A stretch of DNA of 64,000 nucleotides from Cantharellus purpuraceus (lineage: Eukaryota > Basidiomycota > Agaricomycetes > Cantharellales > Hydnaceae), in the NCBI GenBank assembly GCA_025174535.1, contig JALBUN010000034.1, forward strand, positions 1,076,001 through 1,140,000, in the 5' to 3' direction. Made by a program: the position numbers and the translations under genes. Within the stretch, counting starts at the first letter, position 1. Every line of letters starts with the position of its first letter. Below the pieces are notes generated by a model. The model was given only the letters and a program-made list of their open reading frames with translations, was not told the DNA's origin and searched no databases. Positions 45,327 through 56,435 of the stretch are shown here, in pieces.

Positions 45327-46356
45327 ATGAGCGTTGAGAGACTTGCCCCATCGATTCACCAAATATTGTCTGCCCCCGACACGGATCTCTCCACTGTTTC
45401 AGCCAAGCGCGTTCGCAAGCAACTGTTGGAGCTCCACCCGGACGTCACTTTAGAATTTATCAAGCAGAATAAAGATGCAATTGACACACTTATTGGGAGC
45501 ATATTCGAAAGCTTGAACAAGGCAGATACAGGCGCGGACGTCCGAGCGGAGCCATCGCATGTTTCAGTGAATGGGAACGGAAGCGGGAAACGGAAGAGAG
45601 AAGACAATGGTAGGCGAGAAGAGACGAGAGTAAAGAATGAAGGGGAGGACATTGAAGGGGAAGACGAGCGAGCTACTGGGGAGGACGAGGATGAGCCGGA
45701 AAGCCCTTCGCCTGCAACGCCTGCTGCCAAGAAGGCTAAGAAGGCTAGCTCCCGAGCACTTACTGACGAGGAGTATGCTAGGCAACTCTCCTCTGAACTG
45801 AATCAAAGACCATCCAGAGGAAATCGGAAAGCGAACGGCTCGTCAAAGAAGGGGGCCAGTAGGACTCCAAAGAAGAAGAAGAGTCGTGCACAAATACAGG
45901 ATTCGGACGAAGATGAAGAGGCCGAGAGTAGTTCACGAAACAAAAAGGCCAAGAAGAAGAGCACTGGAGGAAACGCGGGGGGCGATGCGAAGGGCGGCTT
46001 CGCCAAGGAGTACTCACTCAGGTCTGTGCTCTCCTGGATAATCATTGTTGTCAATGTGTTGATGTCACGAGCCCATCACGAAAGTGAGCCTTTGGCAGTT
46101 GTCATCGATGCACCACAGTCGTCTCGTCCGCAGGTTGTCAAAAAGCTTTGGGAATATATCAAATCTCGCGACCTCCAAAATCCGAAAAACAGAAGGGAGA
46201 TCTTATGCGATGAGGCCATGAAAGCCATCTTCAATACTGACAAGATTGACATGTTTGCAATGAACAAGATTCTTGGCCAGTGAGTGGACTATCGTCCTCT
46301 TGTGGAGTTCGTTTATATCTTTCTTCATTAGGCATTTGTATGAGCTTGATTCATAG
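45327..46356 (+). CDS. DEK_C plus SWIB/MDM2-domain chromatin protein (Uaf30-like)
   Basis: Three exons (45327-46021, 46085-46279, 46332-46356) give 304 residues. Residues about 5-70 (IHQILSAPDTDLSTVSAKRVRKQL...) form a DEK C-terminal-type helical domain. Residues 80-225 are charged and disordered, with Lys-rich nuclear signals (KKAKKASS, TPKKKKSR, KKAKKKS). Residues about 230-300 are the SWIB domain: SLSEPLAVVIDAPQSSRPQVV, KKLWEYIKSRDLQNPKNRREI, ILGQHLYE. Family knowledge: such proteins join Uaf30 of the RNA polymerase I upstream activating factor or act in chromatin remodelling. The last exon encodes only eight residues, yet completes the SWIB fold. Confidence 0.88.
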
Positions 46357-46854
46357 CCTTGGCATATACTGCTCTTTGACCCTCTTAGCTATCGTCGATT
46401 CTCTGTCTGTCTCCTCTTCAAGACCATGTGCGATGTGGCAGTATTACCCGGATCTATTTAAATAAGTGCCTATGATTATACATCGCTCATTTGGTGGCCG
46501 TTTTCCCGAGTTGGTTTTGTAGAGTTTGTATTCTTGCCCATGACTAATCCCTGACCGAGTCTGCATGGATTCACCTCTGCTCGACTAGTGCAGTGGCCGA
46601 ATAGCGAGGGAGATTGAATGTTGTTTGAGTTAGCTATTATTGGAGCGAAACCCTTCGGATACGATCAGGTCCGCGTGCGGACCGAACTTCTATTGCTGTG
46701 TCACTTGACTGATCGACGATGTCTTCTTTTCATACATATATTTCGCGCAACTTACCAGGCTGTAGGTTATAAGTAAACTCTTCGCTCTACATTGCAACCG
46801 AGGTTTTGGAGCACGGACCCCCGTCAACTAACGAAAGCAGCGAGACTTTCTACT
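46357..46854. other. Intergenic region, no gene
   Basis: 3' end of the SWIB gene and promoter of the dehydrogenase gene. No gene seen. Confidence 0.4.
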
Positions 46855-48143
46855 ATGTCCAACTCCCAGCCGCTTCCTAAAGTACTTCTGTGCGGTATGT
46901 GACTCTTGATTGCATCCCATTAGACGTTGACAAGTTCATGTTCCAGGTGATATCGTGTGGGCTCATGATGATTTAAAGGAGCTCTTGGGTAGCATTGCAA
47001 CAGTGGCGGTGAGTGTCACAGCGTGATCATCGCAGATAAAAGGCTCAGTCAGGTCAATCCGTTCAGCGCGTCGACTCGCAAACGAGAGCGGAGTTTTTTG
47101 CTCAAATATCGAGTGGAAAATTCGCCGACGCGGTTGGCATATACAGACACAATTCATCTGCAGATCGTATCGGAGTATTTGACAAAGAGTTGATTGACAA
47201 GTTGCCTACGTCCGTGAAATGGATAGCTCACAACGGTGAGTCGAAAGGATAATGCTTTCCTTCTCCCTTCCACCTTACAGCCTTCAGGCGCTGGATATGA
47301 TCAGATAGATGTCCATGTTGCCAAGGATCGGGGTGAGACAGAGCGTTCGGCATTCGCAGTCCGCTGCATTGACTGACGTGTTTGCCGTCAAAGGGATTTG
47401 TGTTTCCAACACACCTGGTGCTGTGGACGAAGGCACAGCTACGACAGCGCTTTATCTTCTCATTGCAACAATTCGCCAATACACACGAGCTGAACTTTCC
47501 GCAAGAGCTGGAACTTGGAAAAACAATCTGAAGCCTGCTCATGATCCTTCTGCACTTACTCTGTCTATCCTGGGACTAGGTGGTATTGGCATGCGATTGG
47601 CCCAAATGGCACATGCACTCCCAATGAAACGGATCCTATATCACAGCCGCCATAAAGTTGAGAACGCTCCTGATTGGCTGGAGTACTATTCAAAAGAACG
47701 ATTGGGAGAGATGCTCAAAGAGACGGATGTGCTGAGCGTCCATATCCCTCTGCGGAAGGATACAGAAGGATACGTTAGCGAGCAGATGATCAGGGCGTTG
47801 AAGAAGAATGCAAGAATTGTCAACACAGCCAGGGGGAAAGTTATTGACGAAGAAGCACTCATCAGTGCCCTAGCCGACGGACATGTATGTTTTCCTTGCT
47901 CCCCTTTTTTTTCCATGTTAAGATGTTCCGCGTGATTAGCTCTCAGCTGCGGGCTTGGATGTCTATCCAAATGAGCCTGTGATCAACCCACGCTTGCTGG
48001 AATTCCCGCAGGTGACTCTGCTTCCACATATGGGCACGGAGACGGAGGAGTCCCAGCGAAGTATGGAGGTTCGTGCACTAACCAATTTGAGGGACTTTTT
48101 AGAGAAAGGTGCTGGGAAAGATCCGGTGATCGAGCATAAGTGA
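46855..48143 (+). CDS. D-isomer-specific 2-hydroxyacid dehydrogenase
   Basis: Six exons (46855-46894, 46947-47008, 47067-47235, 47288-47332, 47394-47884, 47940-48143) give 336 residues; introns are 52-61 nt GT-AG. IAHNGAGYDQIDVHVAKDRGICVSNTPGAVDEGTA matches the substrate-side lid. Residues 166-171 (GLGGIG) are the NAD(P)-binding Rossmann motif. The catalytic Arg lies in VNTARGKVIDE, the Glu in LDVYPNEP and the His in LLPHMGTET. Length and motifs fit the glyoxylate/hydroxypyruvate reductase branch. Family knowledge: these cytosolic enzymes reduce 2-keto acids such as glyoxylate or hydroxypyruvate with NAD(P)H. The exact substrate is not settled by sequence. No organelle signal is visible. Confidence 0.9.
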
Positions 48144-48700
48144 GCTTCCCAGGATGTAGGTATAGCAGATTTTAACACCGAATTGGTGCAGAGCCATTGA
48201 GAAAGCTATGGCAAGGTTGTGACTGTTCTGTTCGTGTATGCTCGATTGTCAAGAAGTTAGATCACTCATGCGATATTTTCTCGTTCAATGCCGGGTAAAG
48301 GGTCTTTCATAAGTTGGTAATGAGACAATGAGGTTGATTGTGAAGTAATATGTTGAACTAGATTTCTCGGTGATCGTAAGTGATGGCCTGTGATGGCATG
48401 CAAGATGCGCCTGATGTATCTAATGCTTCTATATGCAGTGAGCGAGCTTAGTGGAACGCTGCATCACACGCAGCGGACGCCGATTCAGCGAATGTTGAGC
48501 ATGAGCCAATTTTGAAAGGAGATGAAAATGTTTAGCTCATGACTACGTTTCAAACGATCAACGTTCTCGGGATTTCGACAGATAGGGCTCAAACCGTTCT
48601 TCCTCCTCATTATGCCACCCCATTGAGTCCTAGTGCATTCGTTGGCTCCGTGCTGAACAAAACCTATCAAGTATATTGGAGGAGACTTGACTTGTGGGAC
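48144..48700. other. Convergent 3' region
   Basis: Lies between the ends of the dehydrogenase and copy B. No gene seen. Confidence 0.4.
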
Positions 48701-49888
48701 TCACCCGTCTGCATTGAGCGATGGTACAGGAATAAGGTGAAATGCGACGCCTGCATAACGATATTTGAGGTGAGTGTAAGAGAGACGACATGAATGAGAT
48801 GACCCGCCAATGTATGACATGAATCGGTTCAGGTTCTGTTCTCGCATGTCATGCTCATGAAGGTTAAAATCTCGAACTAGCTTCAGAGCAGTTGCAGCTA
48901 TATCGCAAGCGTCAATCAGGTATCAGACGGGACATCGAGGAAAAGTTAAACCATCATAAGAGAAAAGGGTTCTCAAATCGCGCGGGAATAGCGCGGACTC
49001 TGTCCCGTCTGGCTTAACAAGGTGGGTTAAAGGATCGTCCACTATATTTACTTCGATCAGATGAATGTCGAAAGCTGCAAAGAAATACATTCTCACAATT
49101 GTTGGAGCGTAGAACAGAGTTTGCGCGACGTGATTCACTGATTGTAGAACGATTAATCCGGGGGGAGTGCTTATTATGGAAGGCTTCAAGAGGTACTCAC
49201 GAATTTACAAGCGAATGCTTGACTTCCACCAGTTGGCGTTTACTCGCTTCAGCTTGCTGTTCAAGACTGACCGGGAGGTGACCGACAATCTGCGCAGCTA
49301 CCTCCTGTTTGACCTGGAGAGCAATCTCTGCACGGATCTGCTCCTCTATCTGGGCACTAAGTACAGGTGTGTCAATGACTCGAGCTCCAGTGTGGGGAAG
49401 AACTGACCGCATGTCATTTGCGATATGATCTTTTAGGACATCCTTCATAGACGTCAGGACACTGTAAATGAAAAACCATAACATATACTTTGATCATGTA
49501 TTTCACTTCTGTCACCCTTGCGTCCTGCTTCTTATCTTGATGACGGATTTGACGACGCAATGAAGAAATCTGATGTGAAGAATCCTATTCCATCCTCATT
49601 GTGAGAGACCTGCTGCTAAGTATGGGCACCCAAGAGACATACCATAGACGGTCCAAGCGCTGTAATGCGCTCGGATTGTGAGCCCAAGGTCTCAAAAGTC
49701 GCTCCACTGGCGTGAATTTATTGAGCATGGACCTATGAGAGAGCAAGTGTGGAAGCCCACAGAGTGCCCAGAGTGGACTTCATCATTGTGAGCAGGTCTC
49801 GCATGGCTGCTGTCTCTGCACCCGGGTAAGGAGTGATGGGAGTACGTGGTCGGGAGGTCACATGTGCTCCTGGTTCGGACGAAGACAT
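48701..49888 (-). CDS. Coiled-coil family protein, copy B
   Basis: Eight exons (49888-49761, 49706-49643, 49569-49489, 49442-49201, 49138-49098, 49050-48952, 48897-48808, 48750-48701) give 264 residues. It aligns along its length with copy A 10 kb away: LLTMMKSTLGTLGATFETLGSQ, LRRQIRHQDKKQDARVTEVK, DVLKDHI, ESRRANSVLRSN, FPRDLRTLFSYD, REQNLNRFMSYIG. Copy B has extra introns, one in the first helix and two in the C-terminal block. The last intron (48807-48751, 57 nt) appears to be GC-AG (donor ATTG|GCGGGT). It is free of stops, so retention would keep the frame; removal gives YIGVAFHLIPVPS. No function is known to me; the helices suggest an oligomer or adaptor. Confidence 0.68.
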
Positions 49889-50521
49889 AGTCTAATGATG
49901 TGTGTTGGGAGGTGCGTTAAAAAGATACACGAGAACTATGAGCTTCCAGAGGTGAGGTACGGAGAAGGGCTACCAGAGAGGATTATAAGTAGTGGTGAGC
50001 GTTTAGGCGGTATTGCGGACTTGTCTGGGCCGCAAGACGCATGTTTGTGGTGCGATAGGTGCATGCAAGATGAACGCCAAACACCCGGTGATATGTGATT
50101 ATGAGTTCACATGCCAGCATTCATAACTTGGACTAACCAATGAGTTCACGATGTAAAGTGCCTTGCCACCCAACCTGCACAAAACGCTCGGTCCACAGGT
50201 GTTTCCAAAGGATAATTGGCCTTTCACCCAGAAAACATGGTGTTTCGGATAGGAGCAGCGAACGAGAAAGTAGACCAGTTACGTACACAGACAGACACAC
50301 ACGTGTTTACAGCGTGTAGTAGGCACGAGACGGAAAGAATCAGTATATTGTATGAGGGTCGGTGTATTACTTCTTCAACGTTTCCTTGAGGCAGATGCAA
50401 ACTCGGGAAGGCAAGATAAATGAAATGCGTGATAGTCACGTGACAGACAATGGACACGTTGCAGTAAAGGACACCCCCGCCTCGTCGCCATTGTTAAACA
50501 TTCGACGATCAAGAGCTCTAT
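49889..50521. promoter_or_regulatory. Divergent promoter region, copy B / HRD3
   Basis: 633 bp between start codons. No supported gene. Confidence 0.4.
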
Positions 50522-53500
50522 ATGGTCCTACACAAGTGTCCTTATCGCAAAACTGGTCGGAGAGCTACATGGGTTGCATTCTGCCTGGTGGCACTGTCTC
50601 TGACTGTACGCGCATCGATTCCTGACGCAACCGAGAGCACAGACGTGAGAGTCAGCGTAGGTATATGACCATTGAAAACAATTTAACTTTTGTTTCCAGA
50701 CTACACGAAGTACAGACATTATAGTTGCGCAGGGTCAGGTGCGATATTCTTGTCTTTGACTTGGAACTGCCCCATGCATACTGCATTTACTAGGATCCTT
50801 CCCCTACACCAGCCGACTCACAAGAAAAGGAGGCTTCGTTGGCTCATGTTCAGGCTCTTCAAACCCTGTCTGCTTTGACGGCCGTCGCAACGCAGGCCTC
50901 CGACCCTTACTTTCACTCCTCGTCGTCATCGTCATCGCCATCCATTTTCACTTCATTTCTGAGCACTTTTTTTCCGACCCCAAACCAACGTGGTCCCATT
51001 GCGACTGCACTATTCATAGTTCAGCGGCTTCGGCAGCAATCATGGGTTCCACGACCTGTACTCGCACTTTTCGGATTAGTAGGTGGGGGTTCGAGCAAAG
51101 GGAACTCAGGTCGAAGCAGAAAAAGCGAAGAGATGAAGGGGCGCGCAGTGAAAATTCTCGATCTCTTGGAGCACTCCATAGAACTGGGAAATGTAGATGC
51201 ACTGTACACATTAGGTCGGATATCGATGGTATGTACTACTTACTGCCTGCAAGTGTCATCGTCATATCGTCATTCGATTTACCCCATAGTTTCCTCCCCC
51301 AGCGCTTCCGTTGAATGCGACCCGTGCATTTGATGCTTTTCAACGGCACGCTAGCATCACAGGAAATGCCACTTCGCTTGCCATGGTGGCATTTTTCCAT
51401 GGCTCGGGATATGGCAATCTGCTCTCAGGTGCTCAAAACGATGATGTTGCGGAGAACAGCACAGCCTTATTACCAGCTGATCAAGCGCGTGCCCTCGTCT
51501 ACTATAGCTTTGCGGGTGAATTAGGCGATTACGGCTCTCAGATGGCACTTGGATACCGCTATTGGTCAGGTATTGGAGTCAACGAAGACTGCATGGCCGC
51601 TTTGGATTGGTACGAGGCGGCAGCGGAACAATGTATGAATTTTTATACTTTTTCCCTTCATTTGTTGATGGTTTGATTTTTGGATGACAAGCTATGGTTC
51701 AGTTTCTTTCTGGGCCTCCCGGTGGACGCACACTTCCGCTGACGCACACTAAACTATCTGACCTTGAGGGCGGGGTCTATGGACCTGGTGCAAGTGTTGC
51801 GTCTACAGGTTTACATGCCAGCAGGTGAATCTCGTGACTTGCTCCAAACATGCTTATTCTTATGGGAAAGCTAGACACGTCATCAAGGCCGCCAATGCAC
51901 GAGCAGCAGGAGAGACCTGGGAAGATGTTTTGGATTATTACCAGGTGAAGTGACATGAGTCGCTGTCACTAAAATTCCTTGTTCTGGCTAATCAGACAAT
52001 CACCTATCCCCAGTTTAATGCCGATCGTGGAGAAACAGAATTTGCCTATCGTCTAGGCAAGATTTACTATCAAGGAAGCGTTTACCCGTCCATGGGTGGA
52101 GTCGCTTCAGGTGCAGAAGGTGTTGGGGCCATCCCCAGAGATTTTCACCGCGCCCGAGCCCATTTTCTCCGTATAGCGCGCCTGCTCTGGCCGCTTGCTA
52201 GTCAGGGCAATAAGAAGTCAGACGTTGATGATCAAACGACACTTTTTGCTGCCCAATCAGCATGTTACCTTGGGCGCATGCTCCTCCGGGGCGAAGGAGT
52301 ACAACAAGATTTCAAGCTAGCCAAGTTATGGTATGATCGCGGAGCGGAATATGGCGATCGAGAATGTCACAATGGGATAGGTATTATATGGAGGGATGGA
52401 TTAGGGGTGAAGAAGGACGAGAGAAAGGCGATCGCCAGTTTTGTGATAGCGGCCGGTCAAGATCTGGCAGAGGCACAGGTCAATATGGGCAAGTACCACT
52501 ATAGTGAGTAAATTGACACATCAGAATACAGTGTGCTGATAAACGGTAGATCGGGGCGAGCTACCCCTGGCAAACACTTATTTCGACGCGGCAATGCGTC
52601 ACGGATCGCCCTTTGAGGCTTATTACTATATAGCCTCTCTTCATGCTGCTCGAGCTCATGACTCTGCCACTCCACCTGAAGTGCGGGCAGGCTCCTGTCC
52701 CGTAGCAGTTTCATTCTACAAATTAGTTGCGGAACGCGGTTGCTGGAAGGAGGACCTTCTCGCGGAAGCGGAGGCCCTCTGGGAGGCAGGTGAGGAGAAA
52801 CGCCACGCCAAAACGGGACTGTTTGGGACTAGGGGAGGTGGTGAAAGTACGAGAGAGCACGGAGAGGCAATGCTGCGGTGGTTCATTGCTGCGGAAAGGG
52901 GATACGAGGTTGCACAGAATAATATAGCGTGGGTGCTTGACCAAGGTGCGTCTGACCCCTTTATGTTGGGGACCTCTTAGATTCTCACGCTTTTGAGGCC
53001 AGACAAAAGTAGTCTCCGTCATACGCGATTCGTCCGTGCGCCATCGAATGAGACCGCCCATATAGCACTTACTCAATGGACTCGGTCGGCCGCTCAACGA
53101 AATGTTGACGCATTGATTAAAGTTGGGGACTACTACTTTTACGGTCTCGGCGTAAGCGACGAAACCGAAACAGTCCGATGGGAAAAGGCAGCTGCATACT
53201 ACCATTCAGCAGTTTCCACCCAGGTTAGTGCGTTGGCAATGTGGAATCTAGGATGGATGTATGAGAATGGCATTGGCGTCATTCAAGTACGTAACCATTC
53301 TGATATAGTTCTTGCTTCTGAACACCGACTGGGCCATGCTAGGACTTCTATTTAGCAAAGCGATACTATGATATGGCTTTAGCAACCAACAGTGAAGCGT
53401 ACTTCCCAGTCATGCTTTCGTTGATCAAATTGCATCTCCGTAGTTTGTGGTATGAATTGTGGGGAGGTAAAACTAAAGGGGTCTCATTATGGCGCGACGG

Positions 53501-53966
53501 TGGAGATGATGACCACTGGTACCTCGGAAAGGCAAAGGAGGACCGTGATCGCAGATTGAAAGGCAGCAAGGGCGAACTAGATGGTGCTGAGAAAGGGGGT
53601 GTTCCAGGGGAGGGGGCTAATGTTGACCAAAATGTCCGTGACGAAGAAGACCCAGTCCAGTGGGCACGTGATCGTCGAGACGCAGAAGAAGGAACAGGAG
53701 ACTTTGGGCCGGAAGATTACTTCGACGCCGCAACGCGTGGACGACGGGACGCAGGTGAGAATGAAGACGAGTTCTTGGAAACCATATTTTTGGTCATGCT
53801 TTGCGCTCTTGTCAGTGGGCTCTTGTATCTGAGAGGGCGTTGGGTGGAACGAAGACGGAGGGAAGATCAGGACGCGGTGGCCCAGGGAGGTAATCAAGCC
53901 CAGGATGCTGGACTATTACCCCCAGAAGGGGGTCCTGCTAGAGACGATTGGGCTGTACTACGGTAG
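50522..53966 (+). CDS. HRD3: Hrd3/SEL1L, ERAD ubiquitin-ligase adaptor with SEL1 repeats
   Basis: Ten exons (50522-50644, 50700-50738, 50794-51228, 51290-51632, 51692-51824, 51875-51944, 52014-52503, 52550-52945, 53003-53286, 53343-53966) give 978 residues. The N-terminus (ATWVAFCLVALSLTVRA) is a signal peptide. Many SEL1-type TPR repeats follow, for example ALGYRYWSGIGVNEDCMAAL, FAYRLGKIYYQGS, CYLGRMLLRGEGVQQDFKLA and WNLGWMYENGIG...AKRYYDMAL. Near the C-terminus is one membrane span (FLETIFLVMLCALVSGLLYL) and a short cytosolic tail. This layout is that of Hrd3/SEL1L. Family knowledge: it sits in the ER membrane, binds misfolded glycoproteins and stabilises the Hrd1 ligase. Exon 2 is 39 nt. 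Confidence 0.92.
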
Positions 53967-54143
53967 AGGAGTTATGTGCGGGGGCGATTGATGTATCAAC
54001 ATGCATGAATAATGATGTGTCAATACAGATTCTTGACTTATTCAATGATCACTTCATGTTCCATACTTTACTGACCAGCCTGTATGCACATACAATACAA
54101 ATCCTTTCGTCTCCTTTACCGGTTATCCCTGACCGGAAACTGG

Positions 54144-56435
54144 TCAGTTTGCGAATGCAGGTATTCCCGTTATCGCTTTGCCTAAGATCAAGGCATGTAT
54201 GTCCTGAAAATGAAATATTTTAGAACGAGAATTATGCCCACAACCAACGGCAACATACGTGAGTCCCTAGATAACAAATCGAATTTAAAGTTTGCTAGAG
54301 GGGAGAGAAGAAAGTAGATAGCATACCTTCATACGTGTTAACCACTTGTAAATTGGCTACATGTCGACCAATGTGATACCTAGTGCCGGTTTTCATGGCG
54401 TTCATGAGACAATAAACTCTGGAACCCACTCATCACTACAAGCATTACCGCCAAGGATATCCAATAACACTCGCGAGTGTTGAAGAGCCTTGCCAGCGTT
54501 ATTTCTCTTGACAAAGCTCACCATGTCTGGCGACCATTGGCCTTTATCTTTGAGACGTCCAACCTGCGATTAACGCATCACTAGAAAATCAATTCTTCTC
54601 CTTTCCAAAGTGGAGGCTCTTATGTAGAATAGGAGAATCATCATACCTGTAAGCTCCCCAACAAACCAAGTCCAGCTTCGACATGAGCGTCGGCCAATTT
54701 TTTCTGAACAAGTTGAAACGAGGCAATCGGTCTATCAAACTGGTGTCTCTCAAGCGCATACGAGCGTGCACGAGCGATACAATCTTCTAAAGCGCCAATG
54801 GCCCCCCAAGAGATGCCATATCTGAACTTGTGTGAAAATTGATACTTGGAGAGTGATCGATCTGAACAAACCTTGCACTGTTCAGACAAGCGAAAGGTCC
54901 TCCAAGTCCCTTTACTTTAGGAAGTAGCGAGTCGTTGGAAACTTGGACACTGTCTAAGAAAATAGAGCCAGTGAGGGAAGCACGCAAAGAAAGTTTGTTC
55001 TTCATGGCTGGGGCCGAAAGACCCTTGAGACCCTATTGGGAGTGCACATCAACCCAGTTATAGGATACACAAGATATCAAGAGGTATTGATCCCGGTAGG
55101 GGTATCTACGAACCTTTTCCAGAAGAAAACCCCTGATTTTCTGATCCCACTTACATCGAGCCCAGACAACAAATAAATCGCTGCATATTGGATTTTATGA
55201 TAGGTGTGACGGTGTTTGAGGTGGTCAGATCAACACTCACGCTACTGGGGCGCTGCTGATCCAGGTCTTGCTTCCGTTTAAAGTAAAACCACCGCCTGGT
55301 GCTTCGGATGCAACGGTTTCCATTCCAGCAGGATCCGAGCCATGATCAGGCTCGGTGAGGCCCTGAAATATGTATCATCAGTCTCTAGCAAATAGATCTG
55401 GCGGTGGTATTTTGCGAGGACAGGGAGATTGAGAAGGGGCGACGGCAGATGTGTACGTACAAAACATCCGATGAGTTCTCCTTTTGCTAAACGATCACAG
55501 TGAGTAGTAGTAACAGAACGTGTGGGCTTAAGTGCAGCAAATATTTACAATATCAACTTGTACAGGGTAGAGAGAAGAAGAGGATGCTATATGCGGCACA
55601 AATAAGAAGAAAAGGCAGCTCACCGAGTCGAGGAAGATATTTCTCCTTCTGGGCATCTGTTCCAAACTCATATATGGCGTTCATCATCAAAGACGATTGG
55701 ACAGACATTGTCGAACGATACCCAGAGTCGATTCTAGGGTGAAGGGAATATGGAATTCAGTTTGACCCACGAGAGAAACCAAAAAAATCGCATGCCGCTC
55801 TATCTCTCGTGCAATAAGACCATATGCCACGCTACTGGCGCCAGCACAACCATAGCCTTGGATAGTAGGGCCTAAAAGCCCCACAGCACCCATTTCCTTT
55901 AAAACATCTGGGTTATATTCTACTCGTATGATGTCAAATAAGAGGGTCTCATGACAATGGTATGAATGCTCGCCTTCCGTTCTGTACTGTTCAATGATGC
56001 GTGGTAAAAGCTTCTCCTGAAGTAATGTCTTCATACGCAAACTTATTGGTAAAGCCGCTTTGTGACTTACTTGAGCAAACTCCCTTGCGGTATCTCTAGC
56101 AACAATGATCAGCTTGTGTCTGCCACAATTATACAAGACTGCAATAGCTCGCCTTATAGCCTTCTCCTCATCGGTCAACAAGGACTCAAGGTTTAGGGGA
56201 TCCTTTTACAGAAAATAAAAATCAGGACGATTTAACTAGGGAGTTATCATGACATACTTCCCAACTATATACGGCGAAATCTTCACAAACGTTCAGCTAG
56301 CATCATGAGGCGGTATGCAGGAGCTTGGGGGAAAACAGGAGACACACTGGAAGCTTTTCTTGTATACAAGACCGAAACCGGCTTAGGCGAAAATATATTC
56401 CGCATAGGAGACGAAGCAAGGCGAACGGAGGTCAT
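54144..56435 (-). CDS. Glutaryl-CoA dehydrogenase, mitochondrial
   Basis: Sixteen exons: 56435-56346, 56296-56258, 56202-56153, 56095-56071, 56016-55974, 55919-55796, 55733-55624, 55486-55461, 55362-55241, 55180-55114, 55032-54872, 54821-54647, 54563-54430, 54379-54327, 54266-54259, 54203-54144; 428 residues (human enzyme about 438). The N-terminus is an Arg/Ser-rich presequence. [65 protein letters not shown] and [15 protein letters not shown] are diagnostic; the Glu of YEGTHD is the catalytic base. Introns 3, 5 and 6 appear GC-AG (donors GCGAGC, GCGAGC, GCATGC). Exon 15 is only 8 nt. Family knowledge: FAD enzyme that turns glutaryl-CoA into crotonyl-CoA in lysine and tryptophan breakdown. 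Convergent with HRD3. Confidence 0.92.

Noticed and set aside
51820..51875. GC-AG intron in HRD3 (A|GCAGGT)
   Set aside because: A canonical GT-AG pair shifted by three bases (51825-51874) gives an equally good protein, so no unusual donor is needed.
55687..56181. Continuous minus-strand frame with inserted segments
   Set aside because: It reads through three introns of glutaryl-CoA dehydrogenase. The inserted residues interrupt conserved helices, so a spliced model is preferred. The retention idea is kept as a finding.
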